From the NCBI GenBank assembly GCA_963519305.1, contig CAUQMS010000010.1, positions 101,176 through 165,175 on the forward strand: DNA of 64,000 nt. The letters run 5' to 3'. Shown here one piece after another: positions 42,523 through 51,639 of the stretch (positions are counted from its first letter, which is position 1; each line of letters opens with the position of its first letter). Below the pieces are notes generated by a model. It saw only the letters and a list, made by a program, of their open reading frames with translations, made no database searches and was not told the origin of the DNA. The translations under genes were made by a program, and so were the position numbers. Origin of the DNA: Ewingella sp963519305. Its GTDB lineage: Bacteria > Pseudomonadota > Gammaproteobacteria > Enterobacterales > Enterobacteriaceae.

Positions 42523-43705
42523 CCAAATCCTGCGCACAAGCCCACGCCGAACTCCACGCCCACTGGAAGTTGTACCCGCCCAGCCAGCCGGTGACGTCGA
42601 CAACTTCGCCGATAAAGTACAAACCCGGCACTTTGGCGGCGGCCATGGTTTTTGAGGAGATCTCTTTGGTATCGACCCCACCCAGCGTGACTTCTGCGGT
42701 GCGGTAGCCTTCAGTACCGTTTGGCTGAACCTGCCAGTTTTGCAGCTGCTCTACCAGTTCCGCCTGCTGCGGCGCGTTCAGTTGCTTGAGTGTGACGTCC
42801 GGCAGTTGGCCGAGCGTTTGCAGACACTCTACCAGCCGTTTCGGCAAGTGTATCGCCAGCGTATTTTTCAGGCTTTGATTCGGATGTTGCTGGCGCTGTG
42901 AATCTAAGAACCCCGCCAGGTCTACATCAGGGAGTAAGTTAACGCTTACAAACTCACCAGGCTGCCAGTAGCTGGACAGCTGTAAAACGGCCGGGCCGGA
43001 CATGCCACGATGGGTGAAAAGAATGCTTTCGCGAAATACCGTGCCGTCTTCGGCGGTCAGAACGGAAGGCACAGAGACGCCGGACAGCGTCTGAAGATGG
43101 TCGAGCAGGGGTTTATGCAGGGTGAAAGGCACCAGACCGGCGCGGGTGGGCAGGACTTTCAGGCCAAATTGCTCCGCGAGACGGTATCCCCACGGCGAGG
43201 CACCCAGACCTGGCATCGATAATCCGCCGCTCGCCACAACAAGTGAGTGAGCACTTACAGTTGAGCCATTCACCTTGATTTCAAAGCCGGTTTCAGTTTT
43301 GGTGACGTCGCTAATCTCGCTGCGCAGGCGGATATCCACCCCGCCTTTTGCACACTCGCTTTCCAGCATGGCGACAATTTGCTGCGCCGAGTCGTCACAA
43401 AACAGCTGCCCGAGGGTTTTCTCATGCCAGGCAATACCGTGGCGGTCAACCATCTCGATAAAATCCCACTGGGTATAACGCGCCAGTGCGGATTTGCAGA
43501 AATGCGGGTTTTGAGAAAGGTAAGCGGCCGGTTCGGCATACAGATTGGTGAAGTTGCAGCGGCCGCCACCGGACATCAGGATTTTGCGGCCAATCTTCTT
43601 GCCGTTATCCAGCAATACGACCCGGCGGCCACCCTGTCCGGCCAGCGCCGCGCAAAACAGACCGGCCGCACCTGCACCAACAACCACTACATCAATCTGT
43701 TCCAC
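42488..43705 (-). CDS. yhiN: YhiN/HI0933-family flavoprotein with a transposon-encoded C-terminus
   Basis: 405 residues. The N-terminal FAD-binding Rossmann motif is VVVGAGAAGLFCAALAGQGG (7-26), followed by KIGRKILMSGGGRCNFTN, the family hallmark; near the C-terminus are GLYFIGEVVDVTGWLGGYN and FQWAWSSAWACAQDL. It is a cytoplasmic flavin-dependent oxidoreductase of unknown substrate. The last nine residues (CSGIIKFVH) and the stop are read from the transposon end. Without it the gene would end VLEQ-TAA at residue 400, the length of E. coli YhiN. Function is probably kept because only the tail changes. Confidence 0.95.
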   Translation of the reverse strand: MEQIDVVVVGAGAAGLFCAALAGQGGRRVVLLDNGKKIGRKILMSGGGRCNFTNLYAEPAAYLSQNPHFCKSALARYTQWDFIEMVDRHGIAWHEKTLGQLFCDDSAQQIVAMLESECAKGGVDIRLRSEISDVTKTETGFEIKVNGSTVSAHSLVVASGGLSMPGLGASPWGYRLAEQFGLKVLPTRAGLVPFTLHKPLLDHLQTLSGVSVPSVLTAEDGTVFRESILFTHRGMSGPAVLQLSSYWQPGEFVSVNLLPDVDLAGFLDSQRQQHPNQSLKNTLAIHLPKRLVECLQTLGQLPDVTLKQLNAPQQAELVEQLQNWQVQPNGTEGYRTAEVTLGGVDTKEISSKTMAAAKVPGLYFIGEVVDVTGWLGGYNFQWAWSSAWACAQDLVSCSGIIKFVH

Positions 43706-44023
43706 ATCGGCCTCACTTTTCTCTCATTTTCAGCTACGTTATATAAATAGCAGGGGCAAAAAATATCACCGATATCCGCTACGGGCGGCGATTGTAAGAC
43801 GCCAGCTGGCACGAAGCCAGCCGGTAAACGCTAGCTAACATCAGAGTAAGCAAATGTTTCATCACGAATCAGCCAACAACCTATTGATTAAAAAAAGATT
43901 AATGATGGATAAGATAAACTGAGAGCAGTTTGTCACCAAAAAAAAGTCATATTTTCCTTTTACCGTCCCCCTGTTCTCGCAGATAATGCGCGGCGTTCAT
44001 GACCACTAACTGGCGTAACAAAT
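43706..44023. promoter_or_regulatory. Divergent promoter region yhiN/pitA
   Basis: 318 bp with short GC palindromes (for example GCCAGCTGGC near 43802) but no gene. Promoters for both neighbours are expected here; I cannot assign boxes with confidence. Confidence 0.4.
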
Positions 44024-45538
44024 ATGCTGCATTTATTTGCCGGGTTAGATATCCATACCGGCTCGTTATTGATTCTCGCGTTACTGTTTGTGCTGTTCTA
44101 CGAGGCCATCAACGGCTTTCACGACACGGCTAACGCAGTAGCTACTGTCATTTATACCCGCGCAATGCGCTCGCAACTTGCGGTCGTCATGGCTGGGGTG
44201 TTCAACTTTCTTGGCGTTATTCTCGGTGGTTTGAGCGTGGCTTACGCCATTGTCCATTTACTACCAACAGATTTATTGCTCAATGTCGGTTCGGCTCACG
44301 GTCTGGCTATGGTCTTCTCCATGCTACTGGCCGCCATCATCTGGAACCTGGGAACCTGGTATTTTGGCCTGCCGGCCTCCAGCTCTCATACCCTGATCGG
44401 TGCCATTATCGGTGTGGGTCTGACCAATGCTTTAGTCACCCACAGTTCGGTGGTGGATGCCTTAAATATTCCTAAGATGATCGGGATTTTCGCGTCGTTA
44501 ATCATTTCTCCGCTGGTCGGGATGATTATGGCCGGAACCATGATTTTCGTGCTGCGCCGCTACTGGAGTGGCACCAAAAAGCACGCGCGAATTCACCTGA
44601 CGCCAGCGGAACGCGAAAAGAAAGACGGCAAGAAGAAGCCGCCATTCTGGACTCGTATCGGTCTGATCCTGTCAGCGATTGGCGTAAGTTTCTCGCACGG
44701 TGCAAATGACGGCCAGAAGGGAATCGGCCTGATTATGCTGGTGCTGATTGGTGTGGCACCTGCGGGCTTCGTGCTGAACATGAACGCCACGGGATACGAT
44801 ATTACCCGTACCCGCGACGCCGTAACGCACCTGCAGCAGTTCTACCAGAATCATGATAATGCCCTGCCACACGTGGTCGCGCTGACGCCGCTGGTACAAA
44901 CGCCAGAAGAGTCCAAAGCAGAAGCGGCGGATACCACGAAGGAAAAAGTGTTCCATTGCGATAGTTCACACGCACTGGACGCCATTGACCGCACGCAGGC
45001 ATTGCTGGCTAATCTGCAATCCTATAGCGACCTGTCACCGGAGCAACGCAGCCATATGCGTCGCCTGTTGATGTGCGTTGCGGATACCGCAGACAAAGCC
45101 GCCAAGCTGGAAGAAACAACCCCGGCTGATAAACGCTTCCTTGGTGACCTGAAAAGCGACATTCTGCAAACCGTAGAATACGCGCCTATCTGGATCATTA
45201 TTGCCGTCGCACTGGCGCTGGCGCTGGGTACTATGATTGGCTGGAAGCGCGTTGCGACCACCATCGGTGAGAAGATTGGTAAAAAAGGCATGACTTACGC
45301 ACAAGGCCTGTCGGCGCAGTTAACCGCCGCCGTGTCCATTGGTGTCGCCAGTTATACCGGTATGCCGGTCTCCACGACTCACGTACTGTCCTCTGCGGTT
45401 GCCGGTACCATGCTGGTAGACGGCGGCGGCGTACAGAGCAAAACGGTGAAAAGCATCGCCATGGCATGGATCTTAACCCTGCCGGTGTCGATTGTTCTTT
45501 CCGGTGTGCTGTACTGGATCGCGCTGAAGTTTATCTAA
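44024..45538 (+). CDS. pitA: Low-affinity inorganic phosphate transporter PitA
   Basis: 504 residues (E. coli PitA 499), inner-membrane, about ten transmembrane helices. The two duplicated PiT signature blocks are present: FYEAINGFHDTANAVATVIYTRAM near residue 26 and FSHGANDGQKGIG near 226, plus SSSHTLIGAIIGVG and STTHVLSSAVAGTM. It imports metal-phosphate complexes driven by the proton gradient. A hydrophilic cytoplasmic insert of about 120 residues lies between the two halves. Gene order with yhiN upstream and uspB downstream is the conserved enterobacterial one. An intrinsic terminator follows. Confidence 0.96.
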   Translation: MLHLFAGLDIHTGSLLILALLFVLFYEAINGFHDTANAVATVIYTRAMRSQLAVVMAGVFNFLGVILGGLSVAYAIVHLLPTDLLLNVGSAHGLAMVFSMLLAAIIWNLGTWYFGLPASSSHTLIGAIIGVGLTNALVTHSSVVDALNIPKMIGIFASLIISPLVGMIMAGTMIFVLRRYWSGTKKHARIHLTPAEREKKDGKKKPPFWTRIGLILSAIGVSFSHGANDGQKGIGLIMLVLIGVAPAGFVLNMNATGYDITRTRDAVTHLQQFYQNHDNALPHVVALTPLVQTPEESKAEAADTTKEKVFHCDSSHALDAIDRTQALLANLQSYSDLSPEQRSHMRRLLMCVADTADKAAKLEETTPADKRFLGDLKSDILQTVEYAPIWIIIAVALALALGTMIGWKRVATTIGEKIGKKGMTYAQGLSAQLTAAVSIGVASYTGMPVSTTHVLSSAVAGTMLVDGGGVQSKTVKSIAMAWILTLPVSIVLSGVLYWIALKFI

Positions 45539-45556
45539 GCCTGATAAGCTGACGTT

Positions 45557-45593
45557 AAAAAGGCGGCGGTTCGCAAGAACCCGCCGCCTTTTT
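45557..45593. terminator. Terminator between pitA and uspB
   Basis: AAAAGGCGGCGGGTT-type stem (AGGCGGCGG / CCGCCGCCT) with flanking A and T runs, usable in both directions by the convergent genes. Confidence 0.88.
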
Positions 45594-45617
45594 ATTGCTT
45601 CAAGTACGCAGGGTATT

Positions 45618-45953
45618 TCAGTACCAGATCAACATTGCCATCATGCTGATTAATATGAGTCCCACCAGAGCCGTCGTCAGCACAAACTGGCCGCGCACCC
45701 GCTCACAACGGCGGATAAACTCGGGGTCATGATGATCGTAATAACGCTGAGCATAGATATATCGCACTAACCGGATCTGCTTGCTGGGTTGTCCGTGGGC
45801 CGTGAAAAAACCACCGCCATCGACGTACTGATACAGCAAGGGATCGCATCCGCGTAATACCACCAGCAATGCCCGTAATGAAGAGTAGTAACGCAGCATA
45901 TTGACTACGCAGACAAAACATAAAGCCCAAAACAGCGCAACGGGACTGATCAT
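45618..45953 (-). CDS. uspB: Universal stress protein B
   Basis: 111 residues, identical in length to E. coli UspB. Two hydrophobic segments frame the protein (residues 1-20, ISPVALFWALCFVCVVNMLR, and the C-terminal TALVGLILISMMAMLIWY), fitting its known place in the inner membrane. It is induced by RpoS in stationary phase and contributes to ethanol resistance. It is divergent from uspA, as in E. coli. Confidence 0.95.
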   Translation of the reverse strand: MISPVALFWALCFVCVVNMLRYYSSLRALLVVLRGCDPLLYQYVDGGGFFTAHGQPSKQIRLVRYIYAQRYYDHHDPEFIRRCERVRGQFVLTTALVGLILISMMAMLIWY

Positions 45954-46321
45954 AATTCCCCCTCAAGACGAATTTTCCACGCGCAGTACCGCCTTTAAAT
46001 AACGCCTGCCCGCGACTTCGTCCTACCGCCTAAGACATCTCACCCCCCGGGTAAACTTGCACCCGCCCACCCTGTCGTCACAAAAAATACCAGAGACGTC
46101 TGGCGCACAACGCCGGTCCCTTAATATTCAGTGTAGGAAACGAAATAAAAAAAGGGGGGCGCATCTTCATATTATTTGCGTCTATGGAATTGCATCAGAA
46201 CCACTTTCCGGAAACGAGGAGACAGTCTTGATTTATCAGGGCGTTTTAGCGCTATACTAAAAGCATGAAACTCGCATGATGCTGATATTGCTATTAACTG
46301 ACTTATGGAAGGAGTTTTCTT
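45954..46321. promoter_or_regulatory. uspB/uspA divergent promoter region
   Basis: 368 bp without genes. A TATACT box at 46253-46258 lies 63 bp before the uspA ATG. An AAGGAG Shine-Dalgarno precedes uspA. The uspB promoter should be near 45980-46000. Confidence 0.5.
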
Positions 46322-46771
46322 ATGTCTTACAAACACATACTTATTGCGGTTGATCTGTCTCCCGAAAGCAAAGTGCTGGTCGAGAAAGCGGTTTCTATGG
46401 CGCGCCCGTATAACGCCAAAGTGTCCCTGATCCACGTAGACGTCAATTACTCCGATTTATACACCGGTCTGATTGATGTCAACCTGGGCGACATGCAGAA
46501 GCGTATTTCTGAAGAAACCCACCATGCGCTGAATGAGTTGTCACAAAATGCCGGCTATCCTATCTCAGAAACCCTGAGCGGCAGCGGCGATTTAGCCCAG
46601 GTGCTGGTTGATGCCATTAATAAATACAGCGTCGATTTAGTGCTGTGCGGCCACCATCAGGACTTCTGGAGCAAGCTGATGTCCTCAGCCCGCCAGTTGA
46701 TCAACACCGTACATATCGACATGCTGATCGTTCCATTGCGTGACGAAGAAGACGAACCTGCTGCCCAATAA
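46322..46771 (+). CDS. uspA: Universal stress protein A
   Basis: 149 residues, almost identical to E. coli UspA through HILIAVDLSPESKVLVEKA, LIHVDVNYSDLYTGLIDVNL and HIDMLIVPLRDEE, with a slightly longer acidic tail (DEPAAQ). It is a cytoplasmic dimer of the USP/HUP fold, induced by growth arrest and many stresses. It stands alone and ends in its own terminator. dtpB, which follows uspA in E. coli, is replaced here by a MerR-type gene. Confidence 0.97.
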   Translation: MSYKHILIAVDLSPESKVLVEKAVSMARPYNAKVSLIHVDVNYSDLYTGLIDVNLGDMQKRISEETHHALNELSQNAGYPISETLSGSGDLAQVLVDAINKYSVDLVLCGHHQDFWSKLMSSARQLINTVHIDMLIVPLRDEEDEPAAQ

Positions 46772-46790
46772 TTTCTCTACAGCAGCGATT

Positions 46791-46819
46791 AAAAGGAGAT
46801 GCTCTGGTATCTCCTTTTT
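46791..46819 (+). terminator. uspA terminator
   Basis: AAAAGGAGAT - loop - ATCTCCTTTTT, 20 bases after the uspA stop. Confidence 0.88.
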
Positions 46820-46942
46820 GTTTCAGGTCAATGAAACCAACTTTAAACATTCATCGCATCAATGATTATCATATACACCCGCAGGAATTTATTTTATAGC
46901 TAAGGAAGGTATCACTCAGACCACAAGGAACTGTCAGACGTC

Positions 46943-47761
46943 ATGGCGACTTACGATATCGACACCACAGCCCAGCTCTGCGGCATACACCCGATCACCC
47001 TGCGCACGTGGCAGCGCCACGGATTACTCAAACCTCACCGGACACCTCAGGGACAGCGCTTTTACAACGACGACGATCTGTCACGCATTCATGTGATTCT
47101 CGACTGGGTTAACCGTGGCGTACCGCTCTCCCAGATCCGCAGCCGGATACAGGGCGATACCGCTGCATGTCCGAACGGCTGGCGTGAAATTCAGGCAGAC
47201 ATTCTTACCCTTCTGGACGCCTGCGACGCCAATAAACTGCGCCGCGTAGTCTGGCGCTGTGGCCGCGAATACCCGTCCGCCAATCTGGTGAATGACGTAC
47301 TGCGCCCGCTGCGCCGCTTTCTGGCATCCAGTAAACACCCTCTGATGAAACAGCAGCTCGGGCTGCTCGACAGCACCATCATTGAGTACACCGCGTTTAT
47401 CCTCACCACCTCACGCAAGAAAGGGTTAGCCAGCGTGCTGCTGCTGGCGATGCATATCCGCGATCCGCTCGAAATCTGGCTGGAAGCCATGTCACTGGCC
47501 GGGGAAGGCTTACGGGTAGAAGTTATTTCGGCCCCCATCGCTGAGCCGGATCTGTCGCGTTTTAAGATGGAACATTATGTGATTTGGTCAGATAAGCCAC
47601 TGAGCGAACGTCAGCAGGCGCTGTTTCAGGGCTGGGAAGCGAAAGGTTTACCGGTCATGCTGGTCGGCAATATCACGCAATTACCTGCCGCAGTCGTGAA
47701 ACCACGGCAGGCAACGCCTGACACCGCTCTGATCGAAAAGCTGATTTACAACGGCGTATAA
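46943..47761 (+). CDS. MerR-family regulator of the MlrA type
   Basis: 272 residues. The N-terminal MerR winged helix is clear (DTTAQLCGIHPITLRTWQRHGLLKPHRTPQGQRFYNDDDLSRI, about 6-50, plus the wing). The C-terminal 200 residues resemble the B12-binding-like domain of MlrA (NGWREIQADIL, LASSKHPLMKQQLGLLDSTIIEYTAF, DPLEIWLEAMSLAGEGLRVEV). MlrA activates csgD and curli under c-di-GMP control; this is a paralogue about 30 residues longer, not MlrA itself. It replaces dtpB at this locus, and its last 16 bases overlap the convergent rsmJ gene. Confidence 0.85.
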   Translation: MATYDIDTTAQLCGIHPITLRTWQRHGLLKPHRTPQGQRFYNDDDLSRIHVILDWVNRGVPLSQIRSRIQGDTAACPNGWREIQADILTLLDACDANKLRRVVWRCGREYPSANLVNDVLRPLRRFLASSKHPLMKQQLGLLDSTIIEYTAFILTTSRKKGLASVLLLAMHIRDPLEIWLEAMSLAGEGLRVEVISAPIAEPDLSRFKMEHYVIWSDKPLSERQQALFQGWEAKGLPVMLVGNITQLPAAVVKPRQATPDTALIEKLIYNGV

Positions 47762-48492
47762 ATATCGAACCGGTGGCTTTTGGTGGGCAGCGCGGCCTGC
47801 GCGGGGATTCCGGCCATCGGTGGCGCATAGTCAGGCCGTTTAACCACAATACGCTTGGTCGCCAGACGGCGGGCCGGTTCCAGCAAACCATCCGCGTCGT
47901 CATCCGGGCCGACTAACCCCTGGAATACCCGCATCTCTTTTTTCACCAATGCACTTTTCTGCTTATGCGGATACATCGGGTCGAGGTACACCACCTCCGG
48001 TTTTGGCGTCAGATCCGCCAGCGCCGTCAGGCTTGATGCGTGCAACAGCGTCATACGTTCACGCAGCCACGGACCGATTTCTGCGTCGCGATATCCACGC
48101 TCCAGGCCGTCGTCAAGCAGAGCCGCGACAACCGGGTTACGCTCCAGCATCCGCACATGGCAGCCAAGCGACGCCAGTACAAAAGCATCGCGCCCCAGCC
48201 CCGCCGTGGCATCCACCACGTTGGGCCGGTAGCCGCCTTTAATGCCGACCGCTTTCGCCACCGCTTCACCACGACCACCGCCGAATTTACGCCGGTGCGC
48301 CATGGTGCCACCGACAAAATCGACATAAATCGCGCCCAGTTTTGGCTCGTCGCGCTTACGCAACTCAAGACGTTCAGCCGTCAGCACCAGCGCCATCACG
48401 GCGTCAGACTCTGACGTCAGATTCCAGCGCTGCGCCAGAATAGATAAGGCGCCTGCATCGGCGCCTTCTTCACAAATTAAACAGACACTCAC
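47746..48492 (-). CDS. rsmJ: 16S rRNA (guanine1516-N2)-methyltransferase RsmJ
   Basis: 248 residues (E. coli 250). SAM-binding motif I is VVDATAGLGRDAFVLASLG (near 92-110) and the catalytic-type motif is VYLDPMYPHK (near 170). It methylates G1516 of 16S rRNA. It lies 14 bp downstream of prlC on the same strand, the conserved prlC-rsmJ operon. The 3' end overlaps the MerR-type gene by 16 bp in the opposite direction. Confidence 0.95.
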   Translation of the reverse strand: MSVCLICEEGADAGALSILAQRWNLTSESDAVMALVLTAERLELRKRDEPKLGAIYVDFVGGTMAHRRKFGGGRGEAVAKAVGIKGGYRPNVVDATAGLGRDAFVLASLGCHVRMLERNPVVAALLDDGLERGYRDAEIGPWLRERMTLLHASSLTALADLTPKPEVVYLDPMYPHKQKSALVKKEMRVFQGLVGPDDDADGLLEPARRLATKRIVVKRPDYAPPMAGIPAQAALPTKSHRFDIYTPL

Positions 48493-48506
48493 GGGGTGAC
48501 GTTTCC

Positions 48507-50582
48507 TCAGGCAGGCTCTTTCGTGCCGCTCTCTTTAATGCCGTAATGACGCAGCATAGCATCCAGCTGAGGTTCACGCCCACGGAAGCGTTTGAACAGC
48601 TCCATAGGTTCTTCCGAACCGCCGCGCGACAGAATGTTGTCGAGGAACGACTGGCCGGTCTGACGGTTGAAAATCCCCTCCTCTTCGAAGCGGGAATAGG
48701 CATCGGCAGAGAGCACTTCCGCCCACAGATAGCTGTAGTAACCGGCGGCGTAGCCACCTGCGAAAATATGGCTAAACGCATGCGGGAAGCGGCCCCAGGC
48801 CGGAGACGGCACTACGGCAACCTGCTTTTTGATTTCCGCGAGAGTCTGCAAGATCTGCGCACCTTTGGCCGGGTCGTACTCGGCGTGCATACGGAAGTCG
48901 AACAGGCCGAACTCCAGCTGACGCAGAATAAACAGCGCTGCCTGATAGTTTTTGGCCGCCAGCATTTTATCCAGCATCTCTTTTGGCAGCGGTTCGCCAG
49001 TTTCGAAATGGCCGGAGATAAACGCCAGTGCCTCCGGCTCCCAGCACCAGTTTTCCATAAACTGGCTAGGCAGTTCGACGGCATCCCACGGCACGCCGCT
49101 GATACCGGCAACGCCTGCAGTGTCGATTTTGGTCAGCATATGGTGCAGACCGTGGCCGAATTCGTGGAACAGCGTCGTGACTTCGTTATGTGTAAACAGC
49201 GCAGGCTTGTTGCCGACCGGTCCGTTGAAGTTACAGATCAGGTAGGCCACCGGTTTTTGCACGTCACCGTTGGCTTTACGCAGGCTGCCGGCGCAGTCGT
49301 TCATCCAGGCACCGCCGCGCTTGTGTTCACGGGCGTATAAGTCGAGGTAGAAACTGCCGCGCAGTTCACCGGCTTCATCGAACAAATCGAAGAAGCGCAC
49401 GTCTTTGTGCCAGGTGTCCACGTCTTTACGCTCTTTCGCCGTGATGCCATAAATGCGCTTCACGACCTCGAACAGACCTTCGATCGCGCGCTGTTCCGGG
49501 AAGTACGGACGCAACTGTTCGTCACTGATAGAGAACAGATGCTGTTTCTGTTTTTCACCGTAGAAAGGCAGATCCCAGGCTTCCATTTCGTCCACGCCGT
49601 AGTGCGTTTTGGCGAAGGCGCGCAGCTGTGCCAGCTCCTGTTCAGCCTGCGGACGGGCACGCTTGGCGAGGTCGTTAAGGAAGTCGATCACCTGCGACGG
49701 TTTTTCCGCCATTTTGGTGGCCAGCGACATGTCAGCGAAGGATTTAAAGCCCAGCAGTTCAGCCAGTTCGTGGCGCAGCGCCAGCTCTTCGGCCATCACT
49801 TCACTGTTGTCCCACTTGCCGGCATTCGGCCCCTGATCAGACGCGCGGGTGACGAAAGCACGGTACATCTCTTCGCGCAGTTCGCGGTTTTCACCGTAGG
49901 TCATCACCGGCAGATAACTTGGAATATCCAGCGTCAGCAGCCAGCCGTCCTGCTCTTTCGATTCAGCCAGCGCTTTGGCGGCGGCCACTGCGCTTTCTGG
50001 TAACCCTTTTAAATCATTGACGTCGGTGATCAACTTGCTCCAGCCCATGGTGGCGTCGAGCACGTTATTGCTGTAAGTCGAACCCAATTCAGACAGACGG
50101 GCGGAGATTTCGCCGTAGCGTTTTTGCTTCTCAGGCGGCAAACCGATGCCCGACAGCTCGAAGTCGCGCAGTGCGTTATCCACCGCTTTCTTCTGTGCGA
50201 GGGTCAGTTTGGCAAAGTTAGCGCCCTCTTTCAGGTCGCGATAGGCCTGATACAGACCGGCGTGCTGGCCGACCCAGGTGCTGAATTCGGAAATAATCGG
50301 CAGGCATTGTTCGTAAGCTTCACGCAGCTCAGGGCTGTTTTTCACCGCATTAAGATGCCCGACCGGCGACCAGATACGGCTCAGGCGATCGTCGCTTTCG
50401 GCCAGTGGCTGGCAAAGCGTCTCCCAGCTGTACGGCCCGGACTGCGCCACCACTTGTTCAACCGTCTGGCGGCATGCTTCGATAGCAGACTGCATGGCAG
50501 GAACGATATGTTCAGGGCGGATCGCAGAAAACGGCGGCAGGGTAAAGGGTTGCAGGAGCGGGTTGGTTGAAGCTGTAGTCAT
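48507..50582 (-). CDS. prlC: Oligopeptidase A
   Basis: The start at 50582 (MTTASTNPLLQPFTLPPF) matches the E. coli protein start; the frame extends 21 codons upstream without homology. The 691-residue product (E. coli 680) is an M3-family zinc metallopeptidase with the HEFGHGLHHML active-site motif near residue 478 and a GISGVPWDAVELPSQFMENW substrate loop. It degrades signal peptides and other oligopeptides in the cytoplasm and is in the heat-shock regulon in E. coli. It is co-transcribed with rsmJ. Confidence 0.96.
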   Translation of the reverse strand: MTTASTNPLLQPFTLPPFSAIRPEHIVPAMQSAIEACRQTVEQVVAQSGPYSWETLCQPLAESDDRLSRIWSPVGHLNAVKNSPELREAYEQCLPIISEFSTWVGQHAGLYQAYRDLKEGANFAKLTLAQKKAVDNALRDFELSGIGLPPEKQKRYGEISARLSELGSTYSNNVLDATMGWSKLITDVNDLKGLPESAVAAAKALAESKEQDGWLLTLDIPSYLPVMTYGENRELREEMYRAFVTRASDQGPNAGKWDNSEVMAEELALRHELAELLGFKSFADMSLATKMAEKPSQVIDFLNDLAKRARPQAEQELAQLRAFAKTHYGVDEMEAWDLPFYGEKQKQHLFSISDEQLRPYFPEQRAIEGLFEVVKRIYGITAKERKDVDTWHKDVRFFDLFDEAGELRGSFYLDLYAREHKRGGAWMNDCAGSLRKANGDVQKPVAYLICNFNGPVGNKPALFTHNEVTTLFHEFGHGLHHMLTKIDTAGVAGISGVPWDAVELPSQFMENWCWEPEALAFISGHFETGEPLPKEMLDKMLAAKNYQAALFILRQLEFGLFDFRMHAEYDPAKGAQILQTLAEIKKQVAVVPSPAWGRFPHAFSHIFAGGYAAGYYSYLWAEVLSADAYSRFEEEGIFNRQTGQSFLDNILSRGGSEEPMELFKRFRGREPQLDAMLRHYGIKESGTKEPA

Positions 50583-50852
50583 AGGGAGGTCCTGTTGTTG
50601 TGTGCATGATGCGCGCGGCGCTGGCCTCGGCTCTTCGCGCAACACACCGTGAATTCGGGTGATGTTCTGTATGACGCAATAACTAACATGAGGTCAAGGC
50701 AGGCGGAAATCAAGAGTCCGCAGGGGAGCGGAGTACAACCTTGCGGGATGCATCTGGAAATCGTGCTGTCACTGACACTCAGTACTCTTTTTTCTTCCGC
50801 AAGCCGGTTAGGATGTGGCAGGCATTTTATTTCAGACACTCAGGAAGCAAAA

Positions 50853-51452
50853 ATGACGACAGCAAAACGTTGTGGAAAAATCGCAGGCGGTATTGTCGCG
50901 CTGATGTTGGCAAGCCAGACGGCATTCGCGCAGGAAACACTGATTTTTGTCCGCCACGGTGAAAAGCCCGCCAGCAGCAGCGGCCAGCTGACCTGCAAAG
51001 GGCTGAACCGCGCACTGGCGCTGCCTGGCGTTTTATTGCCGCGTTATGGCAATCCGGACTTCATTTTTGCCGCCGGACCGAAAGAGCAGAAGCTGGGCAA
51101 TTCGCTGCGTCCGTTGTCCACCATCATGCCGACTGCGGTTCGCCTGAATCTACCCATCAATATTCAATTCCATGCGGATGATGTCGATGGCGTAACCAAA
51201 GCGTTGCAGAGCGACAAATACCAGAACGCGCGCGTGTTCGTGGCGTGGGAACATAAGAATCTGGATAAAATCGTCAAACAGATCGTCAAAGATAACGGCG
51301 GCGACCCGGCCGAAGTACCGCAATGGCCGGGTAAAGATTTCGACAGTATCTTTATAGTGACGCTGGATAAATCAGGGGCTGCGCCGAAAGTGACCTTTAA
51401 AATTGAAACCGAAAATCTCAACGGCGTTTCTGAAACCTGCCCGAACGCGTGA
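50853..51452 (+). CDS. Periplasmic histidine phosphatase-family protein
   Basis: The ATG at 50853 with AGGAAG seven bases upstream gives 199 residues; the longer frame to 50649 has no site. A signal peptide (VALMLASQTAFA) is followed by TLIFVRHGEKP, the RHG phosphohistidine motif, and the second catalytic region is near VFVAWEHKNL (His). This is the histidine-phosphatase (phosphoglycerate mutase-like) superfamily, distantly like the heptose phosphatase Ais. Substrate unknown. E. coli has no gene here between prlC and rlmJ, so it is an accessory insertion in a conserved locus, divergent from prlC. Confidence 0.82.
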   Translation: MTTAKRCGKIAGGIVALMLASQTAFAQETLIFVRHGEKPASSSGQLTCKGLNRALALPGVLLPRYGNPDFIFAAGPKEQKLGNSLRPLSTIMPTAVRLNLPINIQFHADDVDGVTKALQSDKYQNARVFVAWEHKNLDKIVKQIVKDNGGDPAEVPQWPGKDFDSIFIVTLDKSGAAPKVTFKIETENLNGVSETCPNA

Positions 51453-51639
51453 CGGTAAGACCTGCCGCCTAAATGTCTGACAAGGCTTTTGCCTTTTTTA
51501 CATCCAGACGGTTTATACTAAGCCGCATTAAAGGCGTGCCGTTTTTGACGGCCGCCCGCTTCACGCGTCCAGTACAGTATAAAATTTCGGTAACCCACTG
51601 ATTTTACTGTCTACATTCATTATTCGGAAACGTAAATCC

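Noticed and set aside
48546..49340. 264-codon plus-strand frame
   Set aside because: Exact antisense of prlC; GC-rich genes give long shadow frames.
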